From positions 25,253-67,049 of the forward strand of contig JAGMZX010000012.1 in the NCBI GenBank assembly GCA_018005585.1: a DNA stretch of 41,797 nt, in the 5' to 3' direction. The stretch is from Candidatus Hydrogenedentota bacterium. Its GTDB lineage: Bacteria > Hydrogenedentota > Hydrogenedentia > Hydrogenedentales > JAGMZX01. Numbering within the stretch: the first letter of the stretch is position 1; the number at the start of each line of letters is the position of its first letter. This document shows positions 24,467 through 32,969 of the stretch, piece by piece. A program made the translations under genes and the position numbers. Under the pieces are notes generated by a model. It had not been told where the DNA came from, made no database searches, and saw only the letters and a list, made by a program, of their open reading frames with translations.

Positions 24467-25170
24467 GACGGGCGGCTCTCCGCACATCCGGCAAACAGGC
24501 AATCGGCGACGGCCTGAAACAGGCGCTCTTCTTCACGGCGGAAGAAGTGGTCGCATCCATCCAGTTTGCGGTATGTCTTGGGCGGCTGCAACGCCGCATA
24601 TTCGTCAAGAAATGATTCCAGCGCGAATGCGAAATCATCTTCGCCAAAGAAAAAGCACTTGGGCGCTGCGCACGCGCGAAACGCCGCCAGCGGCACGCGG
24701 CGCACGGGCGGGCTGACGCCGATCACACAGGCAGGGTCCGCAGCCGCGGCCAGCATGCCCGCGATCACCGCGCCAAGCGAATACCCGATAATGACCCGCC
24801 GCGCGCCGGGCAGCCACCGGCCCAGCGCATGGAACGCGCCCGCCGCATCGGGGAGCAGTTCTTCGTAGCGCTGCCGCGCTTCCATTTCGGCGAAATGGTC
24901 GAAGACACTTTCGCCGGGCCGCAGCCGGATTTCGCTCGCGCCCACGCCGCGGTAATTGAAGCGCAGGCTCAGCGCGCCCGCGGCCGCGCCGCGCCGCGCG
25001 AGATGGCGCACGACGTTATTGTCCATCGTGCCGCCCATGTGCGGGTGCGGCGCGAGGACCACGAACGCCGCGCGCGGCACGCTCGTCTCGGGATAGGCCA
25101 GCACGCCTTCAAGCCGCAATTCGCCGGCGTCGAAAACGGTCCGTTCTTCAACGAATTCCCGTTCGCTCAT
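24463..25170 (-). CDS. alpha/beta hydrolase
   Basis: The 235-residue protein is an alpha/beta hydrolase of the small cytoplasmic type (COG2945-like): VVLAPHPHMGGTMDNNVV near 37-54, LRFNYRGVGASE near 69, nucleophile elbow GYSLG (129-133, Ser131), then FFFGEDDFAF (acid residue near 177) and LDGCDHFF (catalytic His near 208). Esterase, thioesterase or lipase activity is typical; no signal peptide is seen. Its start overlaps the stop of the adenylate-forming gene by one base (TGATG), and its stop overlaps the TPR start, so the genes are translated in concert. Within this operon a thioesterase or esterase role toward the activated acid is plausible but unproven. Confidence 0.87.
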   Translation of the reverse strand: MSEREFVEERTVFDAGELRLEGVLAYPETSVPRAAFVVLAPHPHMGGTMDNNVVRHLARRGAAAGALSLRFNYRGVGASEIRLRPGESVFDHFAEMEARQRYEELLPDAAGAFHALGRWLPGARRVIIGYSLGAVIAGMLAAAADPACVIGVSPPVRRVPLAAFRACAAPKCFFFGEDDFAFALESFLDEYAALQPPKTYRKLDGCDHFFRREEERLFQAVADCLFAGCAESRPS

Positions 25171-26204
25171 CAGTAGAGCCCGATGTTCTGGTTCGGCGCG
25201 TCCGCGGGCAGTGGGTCGCGCACGCCCTCGCGCTGGAATCCCGGCGCCTGTATTTCATGAATCACGGGCGCGGCCTCGTCGCGTTCGATAACATTCGGCA
25301 ATAGCGCGCTCTCGTCCAGCCGATGGAAACGCACGCGCCCGCGCGCCGCGCCTTCCGGCGCGTCCACGCGCAATACCAGTCGATGACCGTAAGGGTAATA
25401 CTCGGGCGGCGCGTCCGGGTCATACTTCAGTTGCGGGCACATACCCGCGAGGCTGTTCCCGTATCCCGACAACGCCACCGCGTTCGGGAACCACGCCGCC
25501 GTCAGGTTCTTCCGGAATTCGGTGTCCAGCGCCATGCCGCCCAGATGGATGCCGGTAATGGCCTCGCGCAGCGGCTGTTCCAGGCGCTCGCCCAGCACGC
25601 GCAGCACGGGCGGCGTCGCGAAGAGCACGCCGATATGCTGGGATCGCAGCACGGCTTCGGCTTGCGCCAGCACGTGGTCCAGGTAACGGGTCCGGGCAAG
25701 CGAGTCCCCCGGCAGCCGCCGGGCCCAGCGGGGGTCGAAATCGACCATGAATGGGTCGACGGACCCCATGGCGACGGCGCAGGCGCGCGCGGCCTTGCCG
25801 ATGATGTGCGGGCCCGACGGCCCGATAAACAGCCAGTGCACGTTGCGCGGGAACCGCACCCGCGCCGCGGCTTCGAGAAATGGCGCGATGAACGCCGCCT
25901 CGAATTCGTCCTTGCGGAATGCCGTTCTCTTGGGCGGCCCCGTGGTCCCGCCGGTCTCGGTCGTAATGAATTCAGGCAGGCGGTCGTGAAATCGCCGGGG
26001 GATAAAGTCCTCGATCGGGCGCTCCGCCAGCAGCCCGGCCGGCATGGGCCCAAAGCGGTCGAGGTCTTCAATACTCGTCACGTGCCGGCGCGGGTCGAAG
26101 CCCAATTCCGGGGCGCGTTCGAGCCAATAGGGCGCCCCCCACTTCGGATCGAAATGAAGTTCCATGATGCGGGCAAGATGGGCGCGCATGGGACCCGTGT
26201 TCAT
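25170..26204 (-). CDS. adenylate-forming enzyme (PaaK/LuxE-like), short
   Basis: The 344-residue protein contains the ATP/AMP-binding phrase TTETGGTTGPPKR (81-93) of the ANL superfamily. Downstream are the style elements LFIGPSGPHIIGKAARA, FATPPVLRVLGERLEQP, ITGIHLGGMALDTEFRKNL and VALSGYGNSLAGMCP (the AMP-contact turn), then YYPYGHRLVLRVDAP. PaaK-type CoA ligases are about 430 residues; this one lacks much of the usual C-terminal lid and may make an acyl-adenylate for a separate acceptor, as LuxE-like acyl-protein synthetases do. The ATG at 26204 overlaps the RND stop (ATGA). The frame stays open far upstream inside the RND gene, but with no family residues, so that extension is rejected. 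Confidence 0.82.
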   Translation of the reverse strand: MNTGPMRAHLARIMELHFDPKWGAPYWLERAPELGFDPRRHVTSIEDLDRFGPMPAGLLAERPIEDFIPRRFHDRLPEFITTETGGTTGPPKRTAFRKDEFEAAFIAPFLEAAARVRFPRNVHWLFIGPSGPHIIGKAARACAVAMGSVDPFMVDFDPRWARRLPGDSLARTRYLDHVLAQAEAVLRSQHIGVLFATPPVLRVLGERLEQPLREAITGIHLGGMALDTEFRKNLTAAWFPNAVALSGYGNSLAGMCPQLKYDPDAPPEYYPYGHRLVLRVDAPEGAARGRVRFHRLDESALLPNVIERDEAAPVIHEIQAPGFQREGVRDPLPADAPNQNIGLY

Positions 26205-28405
26205 GTTGCCTTGTCCCCATACCGGAAAATCAGCGCCGGCGTCATTACCAGGTCGGCGGCCAGCGCCGCGATCATCGCCGCTCCGGCCAGCAACCCGAAG
26301 TATTGTATCGGCACGAAGGTCGACGCGCACAACGCGAAGAACCCGCAACACGACGTAACCGTTGCGATAACCATGGCGGGAGCCACGTGCCGCAGCGTGG
26401 TGCGCAATGCTGCTTCCTTCCCGGCTCCTGCGCGGCGGTCCTGCCGGTAGGCCGTGACCAGGTGCGCCGTGTTGTCTACGGCAATGCCGACGGCCACACT
26501 GGCCATCATGACCGTAGCGGCGTCGAGAGCAATACCGGCCGCGGCCATAATCGCAAATGCCGCGAGCACCGGCAAAAGGTTCGGCGGGATCGCGAGCAGC
26601 GTCAGCCGCCAGGAGCGCAACCCGGCCAGGATGCACAGGAAGACGACCACAAATGCCAGGCTGAAACTCCGTAACTGCATGAGCACGAGGTTAAGTTGGG
26701 CGTGAACCAGTCGCGGAACCATACCCGTCACGCATCCCGTCAAGGGCCGCGGCAGCGCGTCCATGGCCCGTTCCGCCGCGCGCAGTATTTCCAGGAATTG
26801 CGGCGACGCCATGACACGCACCAGCACCGACAGGCGGACGGCCCGGCCCTCGCTGGTCACAAACCGGGCCAACTGCGCGCGGCCCGCATCATCAAGCCCG
26901 GCAAGCAATTGCCCCGCTGCCGACTCGTCTTCCGGCAGCCGATAGTATCCGGAATCGGGGGCGTGGTCCCACTGATTGAGCTTCTTCAGCAGGTCCACCG
27001 GCGATAACACGCGGGCCACGCCCGGCACGGCCTCCAATTGCCTGGCCGCGCCGTCGAGCGCACCCCACACGCCGCGGTCGAGCCAGCCATCCGGCGCATC
27101 GACCAGCATCTCGATCGTGTAGAATCCCGTCAGCCGTTCGCCGACAAACCGGTAATCGCGCACCGCAGGCGAATCGGCCGGCAGGAACGTGAGCGGGTCC
27201 GCTTCCGTGCGCACCCAGCACACGGCAATCAATGAGGCCGTTCCCAGCACCCCGCCCGCGATGAGCACCATGCCCGAACGCCGCGAGGCAAGCCCGGCCA
27301 GCGCGTCCGTCCAGCCCCCGACGCGCGTCCGCGGCGAGTGCGCGGGCACGCGCAGCCACCGCGCCAGCAGCGGCGCGACCCCGAGGCTGACCGCCAGCGA
27401 CACCATCATGCCGAGCGCCGCGAATACCCCGAGTTCGCGGACCGGCTCCATGTCCGCCGTGAGCAACGCGCCGAACCCGCACGCGGTCGTGACCGCGGCG
27501 ATTGTGCAGGGCAACGCAGTTTCGCGCAAAGCCCTTTCCATCGCGGCGCCGGATGTTGTGCACTCAGGCCGGTGGTGCTGATACCGGCGCAAGATATGCA
27601 CGACATTCGCGAGCGCAAGCACCCAGAGCAAGGCAGGCAGCACGGACGTGACCATGTTCATGGACCGGCCGGAAAGGCCCATCGCGCCCAGGGTGAGCAC
27701 AAGCGAGAGCCCGGCGCACGCACCACAAACCACCGTCGCGCGCACGGACCGGAATTGCAGCGCCAGCACAAGCGCGGCGCATACCGCGGCAATAGGGAAA
27801 ATGCGAGCCGACTCGCGTTCCGAGGTCTCATCTAATACGGCATTCAAGGCGGGCGAACCTGCAAGATGCACCCCATAGCCGTATTGCCGCAGCGGTTCGA
27901 CGGCTGTCTCGATAGCATGCACCAGTTCGCGCCGGCCCAGCGGTCCGGCGGCCGGAGCCGCTTCAATGAATATTCCCGCCACGGAGCCGTCGGCGGAAAT
28001 CACGAAGTCCTGAAAAAAGGGTGTCGCGAGCATGTCTTCGCGGAACGCATCCAAATCCTCCGCGCCGAAGAAATCCCGGTATACGGCCGGCACCCCCCAG
28101 ACCCGCAGCACGCCCGCAATCCCCTCAATCCGTTCAAGCGCGGCGACCTGCGCATCTAGGCCCGGCTCATCAAGTATTTCGCGCCCCGCGTACGCGACGA
28201 GAACAAATTCGTCGCTGCCGAAGAAGCTGCGGAACCGCTCATACTGCCGCGCGGCGTCGCCCTCGGGTTCCAGCCACCGCTCCAGCCGGTTGTCAATGCC
28301 CACACGGAACGCGAGGGGAACCGCCGCGACGGAAAGCAAGAGCAACGTGTAGCCTGCAAGGTCCAGGAGGCGTCTGCCGGGGTGAGGTTTCGCGCGCGCG
28401 CTCAT
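26201..28405 (-). CDS. RND-superfamily exporter (MMPL/HpnN-like)
   Basis: The 734-residue inner-membrane protein has the duplicated RND plan: helix 1 (about 15-33), a periplasmic domain to ~200, five helices to ~365, helix 7 (about 388-408), a second periplasmic domain and five more helices to the end. The helix-4 type motifs LPALLWVLALANVVHILRR in the first half and MMASVAVGIAVDNTAHLVTA in the second (Asp/Asn-His relay positions) support proton-driven transport. It is smaller than AcrB and close to MMPL/HpnN-type lipid transporters, which move lipids or hopanoids. Start ATG 28405 overlaps the SCP2 gene stop by 4 bp. No periplasmic adaptor is linked, as usual for this subgroup. Confidence 0.93.
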   Translation of the reverse strand: MSARAKPHPGRRLLDLAGYTLLLLSVAAVPLAFRVGIDNRLERWLEPEGDAARQYERFRSFFGSDEFVLVAYAGREILDEPGLDAQVAALERIEGIAGVLRVWGVPAVYRDFFGAEDLDAFREDMLATPFFQDFVISADGSVAGIFIEAAPAAGPLGRRELVHAIETAVEPLRQYGYGVHLAGSPALNAVLDETSERESARIFPIAAVCAALVLALQFRSVRATVVCGACAGLSLVLTLGAMGLSGRSMNMVTSVLPALLWVLALANVVHILRRYQHHRPECTTSGAAMERALRETALPCTIAAVTTACGFGALLTADMEPVRELGVFAALGMMVSLAVSLGVAPLLARWLRVPAHSPRTRVGGWTDALAGLASRRSGMVLIAGGVLGTASLIAVCWVRTEADPLTFLPADSPAVRDYRFVGERLTGFYTIEMLVDAPDGWLDRGVWGALDGAARQLEAVPGVARVLSPVDLLKKLNQWDHAPDSGYYRLPEDESAAGQLLAGLDDAGRAQLARFVTSEGRAVRLSVLVRVMASPQFLEILRAAERAMDALPRPLTGCVTGMVPRLVHAQLNLVLMQLRSFSLAFVVVFLCILAGLRSWRLTLLAIPPNLLPVLAAFAIMAAAGIALDAATVMMASVAVGIAVDNTAHLVTAYRQDRRAGAGKEAALRTTLRHVAPAMVIATVTSCCGFFALCASTFVPIQYFGLLAGAAMIAALAADLVMTPALIFRYGDKAT

Positions 28406-28833
28406 GGCATATACGGAAACCGCTGGAAGAAGGGCGCGAGCACCGTACTCAGTTTCAGCCCCATCTCGATGTCGCCCTCCAGTTGGATGCGCATGTCGAA
28501 GAAGGCTTCCTGCGGCGCAATGTGCCCCGCAACGACCTCGAGCAGCGTGCCCGCGTCCAGAGTGAAGCGGCAGACCGGCTCCGGTTCGTCAGGACCAGCC
28601 TGAACCAGCCGTCCCTCCTCCACCACCAAACGCCACGGCGCACCGGCCCCGTCGCTAACCGCGATCTCGAAGCAGACAGAAAGCGTCTTCAAGTCCTCGA
28701 GCAGCAATTGGCCATGGATGCGCGGCAGGAATTCGGTGAAGTAACGTTCTGCGCCTGCGATCGTGTCCGCCATGTAGACCAAAGATCCTTCCATACTGCC
28801 GCGGAGCCTGGAGAGACGCGCGGCAAGACGCAT
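28402..28833 (-). CDS. SCP2-like lipid-binding domain protein
   Basis: The 143-residue protein looks like a stand-alone sterol-carrier-protein-2 fold: YFTEFLPRIHGQLLLEDL, then a strand pair SVCFEIAVSDG and WRLVVEEGRLV, CRFTLDAGTLLEVVAGHIAP and FFDMRIQLEGDIEMGLKLST, where the GD-(x)-h-(x)-h ending is characteristic. SCP2-type domains bind hydrophobic ligands; UbiJ and UbiT of ubiquinone synthesis contain this fold. The ATG at 28833 has GGAGAG 9 nt upstream; a GTG at 28908 would add 25 basic residues and cannot be excluded. It heads the minus-strand operon and diverges from mqnE. Assignment is by pattern, with moderate confidence. Confidence 0.7.
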   Translation of the reverse strand: MRLAARLSRLRGSMEGSLVYMADTIAGAERYFTEFLPRIHGQLLLEDLKTLSVCFEIAVSDGAGAPWRLVVEEGRLVQAGPDEPEPVCRFTLDAGTLLEVVAGHIAPQEAFFDMRIQLEGDIEMGLKLSTVLAPFFQRFPYMP

Positions 28834-29110
28834 ATAACACACTCTCCGTCCCAAAACGAAATCCGTTGCCCGGTGAAGATCGCGCAAAAAACGCTTCTTC
28901 CACCGCACGTTGCGCCGGTTTGCCGGTATGCCGAAAGGCTTGCATCGTTTAATGGAAACAGTCCCTGCAGCACGGTTCCAGGGAATTTTCCCGCTCCGGG
29001 ATCGTGTTTGCGTGGAGTGAGCCTGAGTCGGACCGGGGGAGCGCCGGGTGAACGCATGTCAGCCTGCTCAGGTTGACCGGACGACGGCCGCCGCCGCCAG
29101 GAAATAGCAT
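28834..29110. other. divergent intergenic region between lipid operon and mqn operon
   Basis: This 277-bp region must hold promoters for both operons, but I find no pair close to the sigma70 consensus. Two dyads are visible: TCCCTG/CAGGGA (28962-28967 and 28979-28984) and the palindrome GGGAATTTTCCC at 28981-28992, which partly overlap. They could be binding sites for a shared regulator. AGGAAA 6 nt before the mqnE ATG is its ribosome site. Confidence 0.4.
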
Positions 29111-30184
29111 ATGACACCAGAAGAAACGGAACCACCGGGGCCTAGACTCCGCCGCGAAGAGGCGTTGACGCTCCTGCGCCAAACGCCCCTGCTAGAACTG
29201 GGCCGCCGTGCGTTCGACCGGAAACGGGCGCGTTACGGCGACTGCGTGACATATGTGCGCAACCGTCACGTTAATCCCACTAATCTCTGCGTTTATTCCT
29301 GCAAATTCTGCGATTTTGCCGCAAAGAAGGGTGATGAACACGCCTATTTGCTCTCTGAAGAAGAGGTTCTGGGCAGCCTGGCCGACCCGGACCTCCGGGA
29401 AACGCACATCGTCGGCGGTTTGTGGCCCAAGTGGGGTTTCGACCGCTCGATCGCGCTGGTGCGCCGCATCCGGGCTGCGCGGCCCGACCTGTACATCAAA
29501 GCGTTTACCGCCGTCGAGGTTGCCTATTTCGCGCGGATGGAGCGTACCGATGTCGAGTCCGTGCTCCGCGCCATGATCGACGCAGGGGTGGACCTCATGC
29601 CGGGCGGAGGTGCGGAAGTGCTCAGCGAGCGAGTTCACAGAGAACTCTTCCCGGACAAGATCGGGCCCGAGGAGTGGTTGAAGATCCACGAGAAAGCCCA
29701 TTGCCTCGGTCTGCCCAGCAACGCGACGCTGCTTTTCGGCCACACCGAGACCGACGAGGAGACCGTGGACCACCTGCTTCGAATTCGTGACCTGGAAGAC
29801 CGCGCTCCCGGCTTTCAGAGTTTCGTTCCGCTTGCGTATCAGCCTGGCACAACGCAGGTCGCGCCCCGGCCGGCGAGCGCGCCGCGATGCCTGCGCATCA
29901 TGGCTTTGGCGCGGCTGGCGCTCGATAACGTGCCGCATATCAAGGCCTATACGCCGGCGCTGGGCGTAGAGACGGCCGTGGCCGCGCTCACGTTTGGCGC
30001 GGACGACCTCGACGGCACGCTCGGACAGGAACGCATCATGCAATTGGCCGGAACCGCATCCCCGGCGTCGCTCACGGCCCAACTCATGGACCGCATGATC
30101 CGCCAGGCGGGGCAAGCCCCCGTCGAACGCGACGGCCTGTTCCGTCCGGTGCGCGGGGAAACCGCTCAGCTCGTTTCCGTCTAA
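29111..30184 (+). CDS. mqnE: aminofutalosine synthase
   Basis: MqnE is the radical SAM enzyme that joins the chorismate-derived enolpyruvyl benzoate to SAM to make 6-amino-6-deoxyfutalosine, an early step of the futalosine menaquinone pathway. The cluster motif is C60-VYS-C64-KF-C67 in the family phrase HVNPTNLCVYSCKFCDF. Later family text: HIVGGLWPKWGFD, IKAFTAVEVAYFARM, LMPGGGAEVLSERV, GLPSNATLLFGHTET and FVPLAYQPGTT. At 357 residues the length is normal. It is distinguished from MqnC by the LAYQPGTT region and by the presence of a separate MqnC gene below. It opens the mqnE-mqnA-mqnC-mqnD run. Confidence 0.95.
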   Translation: MTPEETEPPGPRLRREEALTLLRQTPLLELGRRAFDRKRARYGDCVTYVRNRHVNPTNLCVYSCKFCDFAAKKGDEHAYLLSEEEVLGSLADPDLRETHIVGGLWPKWGFDRSIALVRRIRAARPDLYIKAFTAVEVAYFARMERTDVESVLRAMIDAGVDLMPGGGAEVLSERVHRELFPDKIGPEEWLKIHEKAHCLGLPSNATLLFGHTETDEETVDHLLRIRDLEDRAPGFQSFVPLAYQPGTTQVAPRPASAPRCLRIMALARLALDNVPHIKAYTPALGVETAVAALTFGADDLDGTLGQERIMQLAGTASPASLTAQLMDRMIRQAGQAPVERDGLFRPVRGETAQLVSV

Positions 30185-30195
30185 AGGACCACGCC

Positions 30196-30981
30196 ATGCT
30201 ACGCATTGCCCGCATAAACAACCTTTCCGCGCGTCCGTACGCGTTGGTTCCGCCCGCGTTTCCCGCGGACGTGATGCCGTGCACGCCGACGGAGGTGTAC
30301 AGCCGCGCGGTGCGAGGCTACTGCGATGTGGCGCTGATGCCGGTGGCGCGCCTGCGCGAACTGCAGGACCGGTTCGAGCCCTTGGGCCCTTACGGCATCG
30401 CCGCGCGCGGGCCCGCCCACAGCGTGGCAGTGTTCTCGAAGCTGCCGCTTGAACATGTCGTTGCCGAAAGACGGCCGGTCCACGTGACGCAGAAGTCGCA
30501 GACGTCGCGCGAGTTGTTTGCCATCTTATGCCGCCACAGCATCGGCTGCGAACCGGTACTTACGATCCGGTCCGAGGAAGCCGACGCCCGGCTGCTCATC
30601 GGAGACGAGGCGGCGGACACGGCGCGGGAAGAATCTCGTTGGCCACACCGGTGCGACCTCGGCCAATGGTGGTTCGACATCATGGGCCTGCCCTTCGTCT
30701 TTGCGCGCTGGGTAGTGCGGCGCGACTTGCAGCGCGACGAGCGCCGCCTCGTGCGGCAGTGGCTGGAAGAAACAACGGTTTTCGCGGCGTCGCCGGAGGG
30801 CATGCGGCATCTGGCGGAGGCGGGGTTCCCGAACCTGACCGGGGCCGCTGCGGCCCGGCGGGCAAAGGAATACTACACCAGTATTCACGCGAGGTTGACG
30901 TTCTACGATCTGCACGGACTGAGCGTCTTTCTGCGCTGCCAGGAAGCGCGGGAGCAGGAACAATGGGTCAAGAGCGCATAG
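30196..30981 (+). CDS. mqnA: chorismate dehydratase
   Basis: MqnA removes water from chorismate to give 3-[(1-carboxyvinyl)oxy]benzoate, the first committed step of the futalosine pathway. The 261-residue protein is a periplasmic-binding-protein-like fold without a signal peptide: RIARINNLSARPYALVP at the N-terminus, AVRGYCDVALMPVARL near 38-53, GIAARGPAHSVAVFSK near 67, SQTSRELFAIL, DARLLIGDEAAD and DLGQWWFDIMGLPFVFARW near 157. AAAGGA lies 7 nt before ATG 30196 and the gene is 11 bp after mqnE. Its last 19 bp overlap mqnC, so the two are translationally coupled. Confidence 0.94.
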   Translation: MLRIARINNLSARPYALVPPAFPADVMPCTPTEVYSRAVRGYCDVALMPVARLRELQDRFEPLGPYGIAARGPAHSVAVFSKLPLEHVVAERRPVHVTQKSQTSRELFAILCRHSIGCEPVLTIRSEEADARLLIGDEAADTAREESRWPHRCDLGQWWFDIMGLPFVFARWVVRRDLQRDERRLVRQWLEETTVFAASPEGMRHLAEAGFPNLTGAAAARRAKEYYTSIHARLTFYDLHGLSVFLRCQEAREQEQWVKSA

Positions 30982-32102
30982 GGGCCCGCGAAGCCTTGTA
31001 TTTGCTGCAGGACGCGCCGCAGTTGACGCTGATGGAGCAGGCGGACGCAGTGCGCCGCGCGAAACATCCGGGCAACGATGTCACGTTTGTCATCGACACA
31101 AACCCGAACTACACGAATATCTGCGTGACCGGCTGCGCCTTTTGCAGCTTCTACCGCAAGGAAGGCCATCCGGATGCATACACGCTGACGCCGGAGCAGG
31201 TGGCGGAGAAGGTCGCGCGCGCCCAGGCTTGCGGCGCCACCACCGTCCTGTTACAGGGCGGTCACAATCCCGCGCTGCGCTTCTCGTACTACCTCGGCCT
31301 GATTGCCGAAATTCAAAAGGCCGCACCAGGCATTCACCTGCACCTGTTTTCGCCGCCGGAAATCGCGCACATCGCCGAAACAAGCAACATGGCCTGGGAA
31401 ACCGTGCTGCGCGCGTTCTGGGACGCAGGCATGCGCACCATGCCGGGCGGCGGCGCGGAAATCCTCGTCGATGAAGTGCGGCGCGGCGTTTCGCCGAAGA
31501 AGATTTCGAGCGATACGTGGCTGGACATCATGCGCACGGCGCATCGTGTCGGCTTGAAGACGAGCGCCACCATGACCTACGGCCACCGCGAATCGCCGGA
31601 GCACATCATCGAGCACCTGATGCGCCTGCGCCGTTTGCAGGACGAAACGGGCGGTTTCTACGCCTTCATCCCCTGGAGTTTCAAGCCCGGCCATTCGCCG
31701 CTGCGGCGGCTGGTCGGGGAAGAGGAACTGCCCAGTCTCTACGTGCGCGTGATTGCCGCCGCGCGGCTCGTGCTCGACAATGTTCCGCATATCCAGGCCT
31801 CGTGGTTCGGCGAAGGCTGGCGCGCGGGCCAACTGGCGCTGCATGCGGGCGCGGACGACTTCGGCGGACTGTTGCTGGAAGAACACGTGCTGCAACAGGC
31901 GAAGCATGGGGTAGCCACGTCCCTTGAAGCCCTGCTGACGACGATCCGCGACGCGGGCTTCACGCCCGTCCAGCGGACGACTGCTTACGACATCCTGCGC
32001 CGCTTCGACGATCTCCCAAACGCCTTTGCGGGACCGCTTTCCTGCGCGCGCGGCAACGACGGCGCACCGCGGCTGGATACGGCGCTCGCAGGCGCGGTCT
32101 GA
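30963..32102 (+). CDS. mqnC: cyclic dehypoxanthinyl futalosine synthase
   Basis: MqnC is a radical SAM enzyme that cyclises dehypoxanthinyl futalosine into the spiro compound later cleaved by MqnD. The cluster motif is C54-VTG-C58-AF-C61 in NYTNICVTGCAFCSFYRK. Other family text: TVLLQGGHNPALRFSYYLGL, MRTMPGGGAEILVDEVRRG, LKTSATMTYGHRESPEHIIEH (quoted within limits as separate motif pieces: KTSATMTYGH and EHIIEHL), FIPWSFKPGHSPL and VLDNVPHIQASWFGEG. The ATG at 30963 fits the family length (379 residues); the frame is open much further upstream inside mqnA but without family residues. It ends 16 bp before mqnD. Confidence 0.95.
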   Translation: MGQERIGAREALYLLQDAPQLTLMEQADAVRRAKHPGNDVTFVIDTNPNYTNICVTGCAFCSFYRKEGHPDAYTLTPEQVAEKVARAQACGATTVLLQGGHNPALRFSYYLGLIAEIQKAAPGIHLHLFSPPEIAHIAETSNMAWETVLRAFWDAGMRTMPGGGAEILVDEVRRGVSPKKISSDTWLDIMRTAHRVGLKTSATMTYGHRESPEHIIEHLMRLRRLQDETGGFYAFIPWSFKPGHSPLRRLVGEEELPSLYVRVIAAARLVLDNVPHIQASWFGEGWRAGQLALHAGADDFGGLLLEEHVLQQAKHGVATSLEALLTTIRDAGFTPVQRTTAYDILRRFDDLPNAFAGPLSCARGNDGAPRLDTALAGAV

Positions 32103-32118
32103 GAAGGAAACGTCAAGA

Positions 32119-32919
32119 ATGCAATTGCGTATTGGACACAGCCCGGACCCGGACGACGCGTTCATGTTCTACGGTTTTGCCTCGGGGCAGGTGGCCGTAC
32201 CGGGTTACGACATCGAGCACGTGCTCGGCGATATCCAGTCGCTCAACGAGCGCGCAGCGAGCGGCGACCCGCTCGAAGTGACCGCCCTGTCGCTGCACGC
32301 ATTTCTCCATCTTGAAAATCGCTATGCACTGCTCGAAGTGGGAACGAGCGTAGGCCGCCGTTACGGTCCGCGGCTTGTCGCGCGGCATGCCGCGCCGATC
32401 GAAGCACTCGCAGGCAAACGCATCGCGTTGCCGGGGCCAAAAACCACGGCCACGCTCATCGCACGCGGATTGCTGCCGCCCTTCCATGAAATTCACATGG
32501 ACTTCATCCACATCATGGGCGCCGTCGCGTCCGGCGCGGTGGACGCGGGCGTAATCATTCACGAAGGGCAATTGACCTTCGCCGAACACGGGCTTGCGCT
32601 GCTGGCCGACCTTGGCGAACTGTTCGCGCATCGGCACAACGGCCTGCCGCTGCCGCTCGGCGTCAATTGCGTGCGCGGCGACCTCGCGCCGGAGCTGCGC
32701 GGCGCCATTGCGCACGCCTATCGCAGGTCCGTCGAAATCGCGTTAGCTCAGCGCAGCGCCGCGGTCGAGTACAGCCTCAGGTTTGCGCGGGGGCTTTCCC
32801 GGGAATTGGCGGATCAATTCGTAGGGATGTACGTAAATGAGGACAGCCTGGCGTTCCACGACGAATTGCGCGAGGCCGTTCGGGTCATTCGCGAGCAGTA
32901 CCTGCGCTCCGCCGCATGA
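32119..32919 (+). CDS. mqnD: 1,4-dihydroxy-6-naphthoate synthase
   Basis: MqnD releases 1,4-dihydroxy-6-naphthoate from the cyclic futalosine product. The 266-residue protein begins with the diagnostic LRIGHSPDPDDAFMFYG and continues with VLGDIQSLNERAASGD, TALSLHAFLHLENRYALL, RIALPGPKTTATLI, VDAGVIIHEGQLTFAEHGL and NGLPLPLGVNCVRGDL, all family text, including the active-site His of IIHEGQ. AAGGAA precedes ATG 32119. With mqnE, mqnA and mqnC it covers the route from chorismate to the naphthoate. MqnB (aminofutalosine hydrolase) or an equivalent, and the later prenylation, decarboxylation and methylation genes, are not in this window. Confidence 0.95.
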   Translation: MQLRIGHSPDPDDAFMFYGFASGQVAVPGYDIEHVLGDIQSLNERAASGDPLEVTALSLHAFLHLENRYALLEVGTSVGRRYGPRLVARHAAPIEALAGKRIALPGPKTTATLIARGLLPPFHEIHMDFIHIMGAVASGAVDAGVIIHEGQLTFAEHGLALLADLGELFAHRHNGLPLPLGVNCVRGDLAPELRGAIAHAYRRSVEIALAQRSAAVEYSLRFARGLSRELADQFVGMYVNEDSLAFHDELREAVRVIREQYLRSAA

Positions 32920-32969
32920 TTTGGGGCACAGGCCGTACACGAACAGAACAAGACAAGGATAAGGAGCAA

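Noticed and set aside
26205-26636. N-terminal extension of the adenylate-forming protein into the RND gene
   Set aside because: The frame is open but its text lacks family residues, and an ATGA overlap with the RND stop at 26201-26204 marks a normal coupled start.
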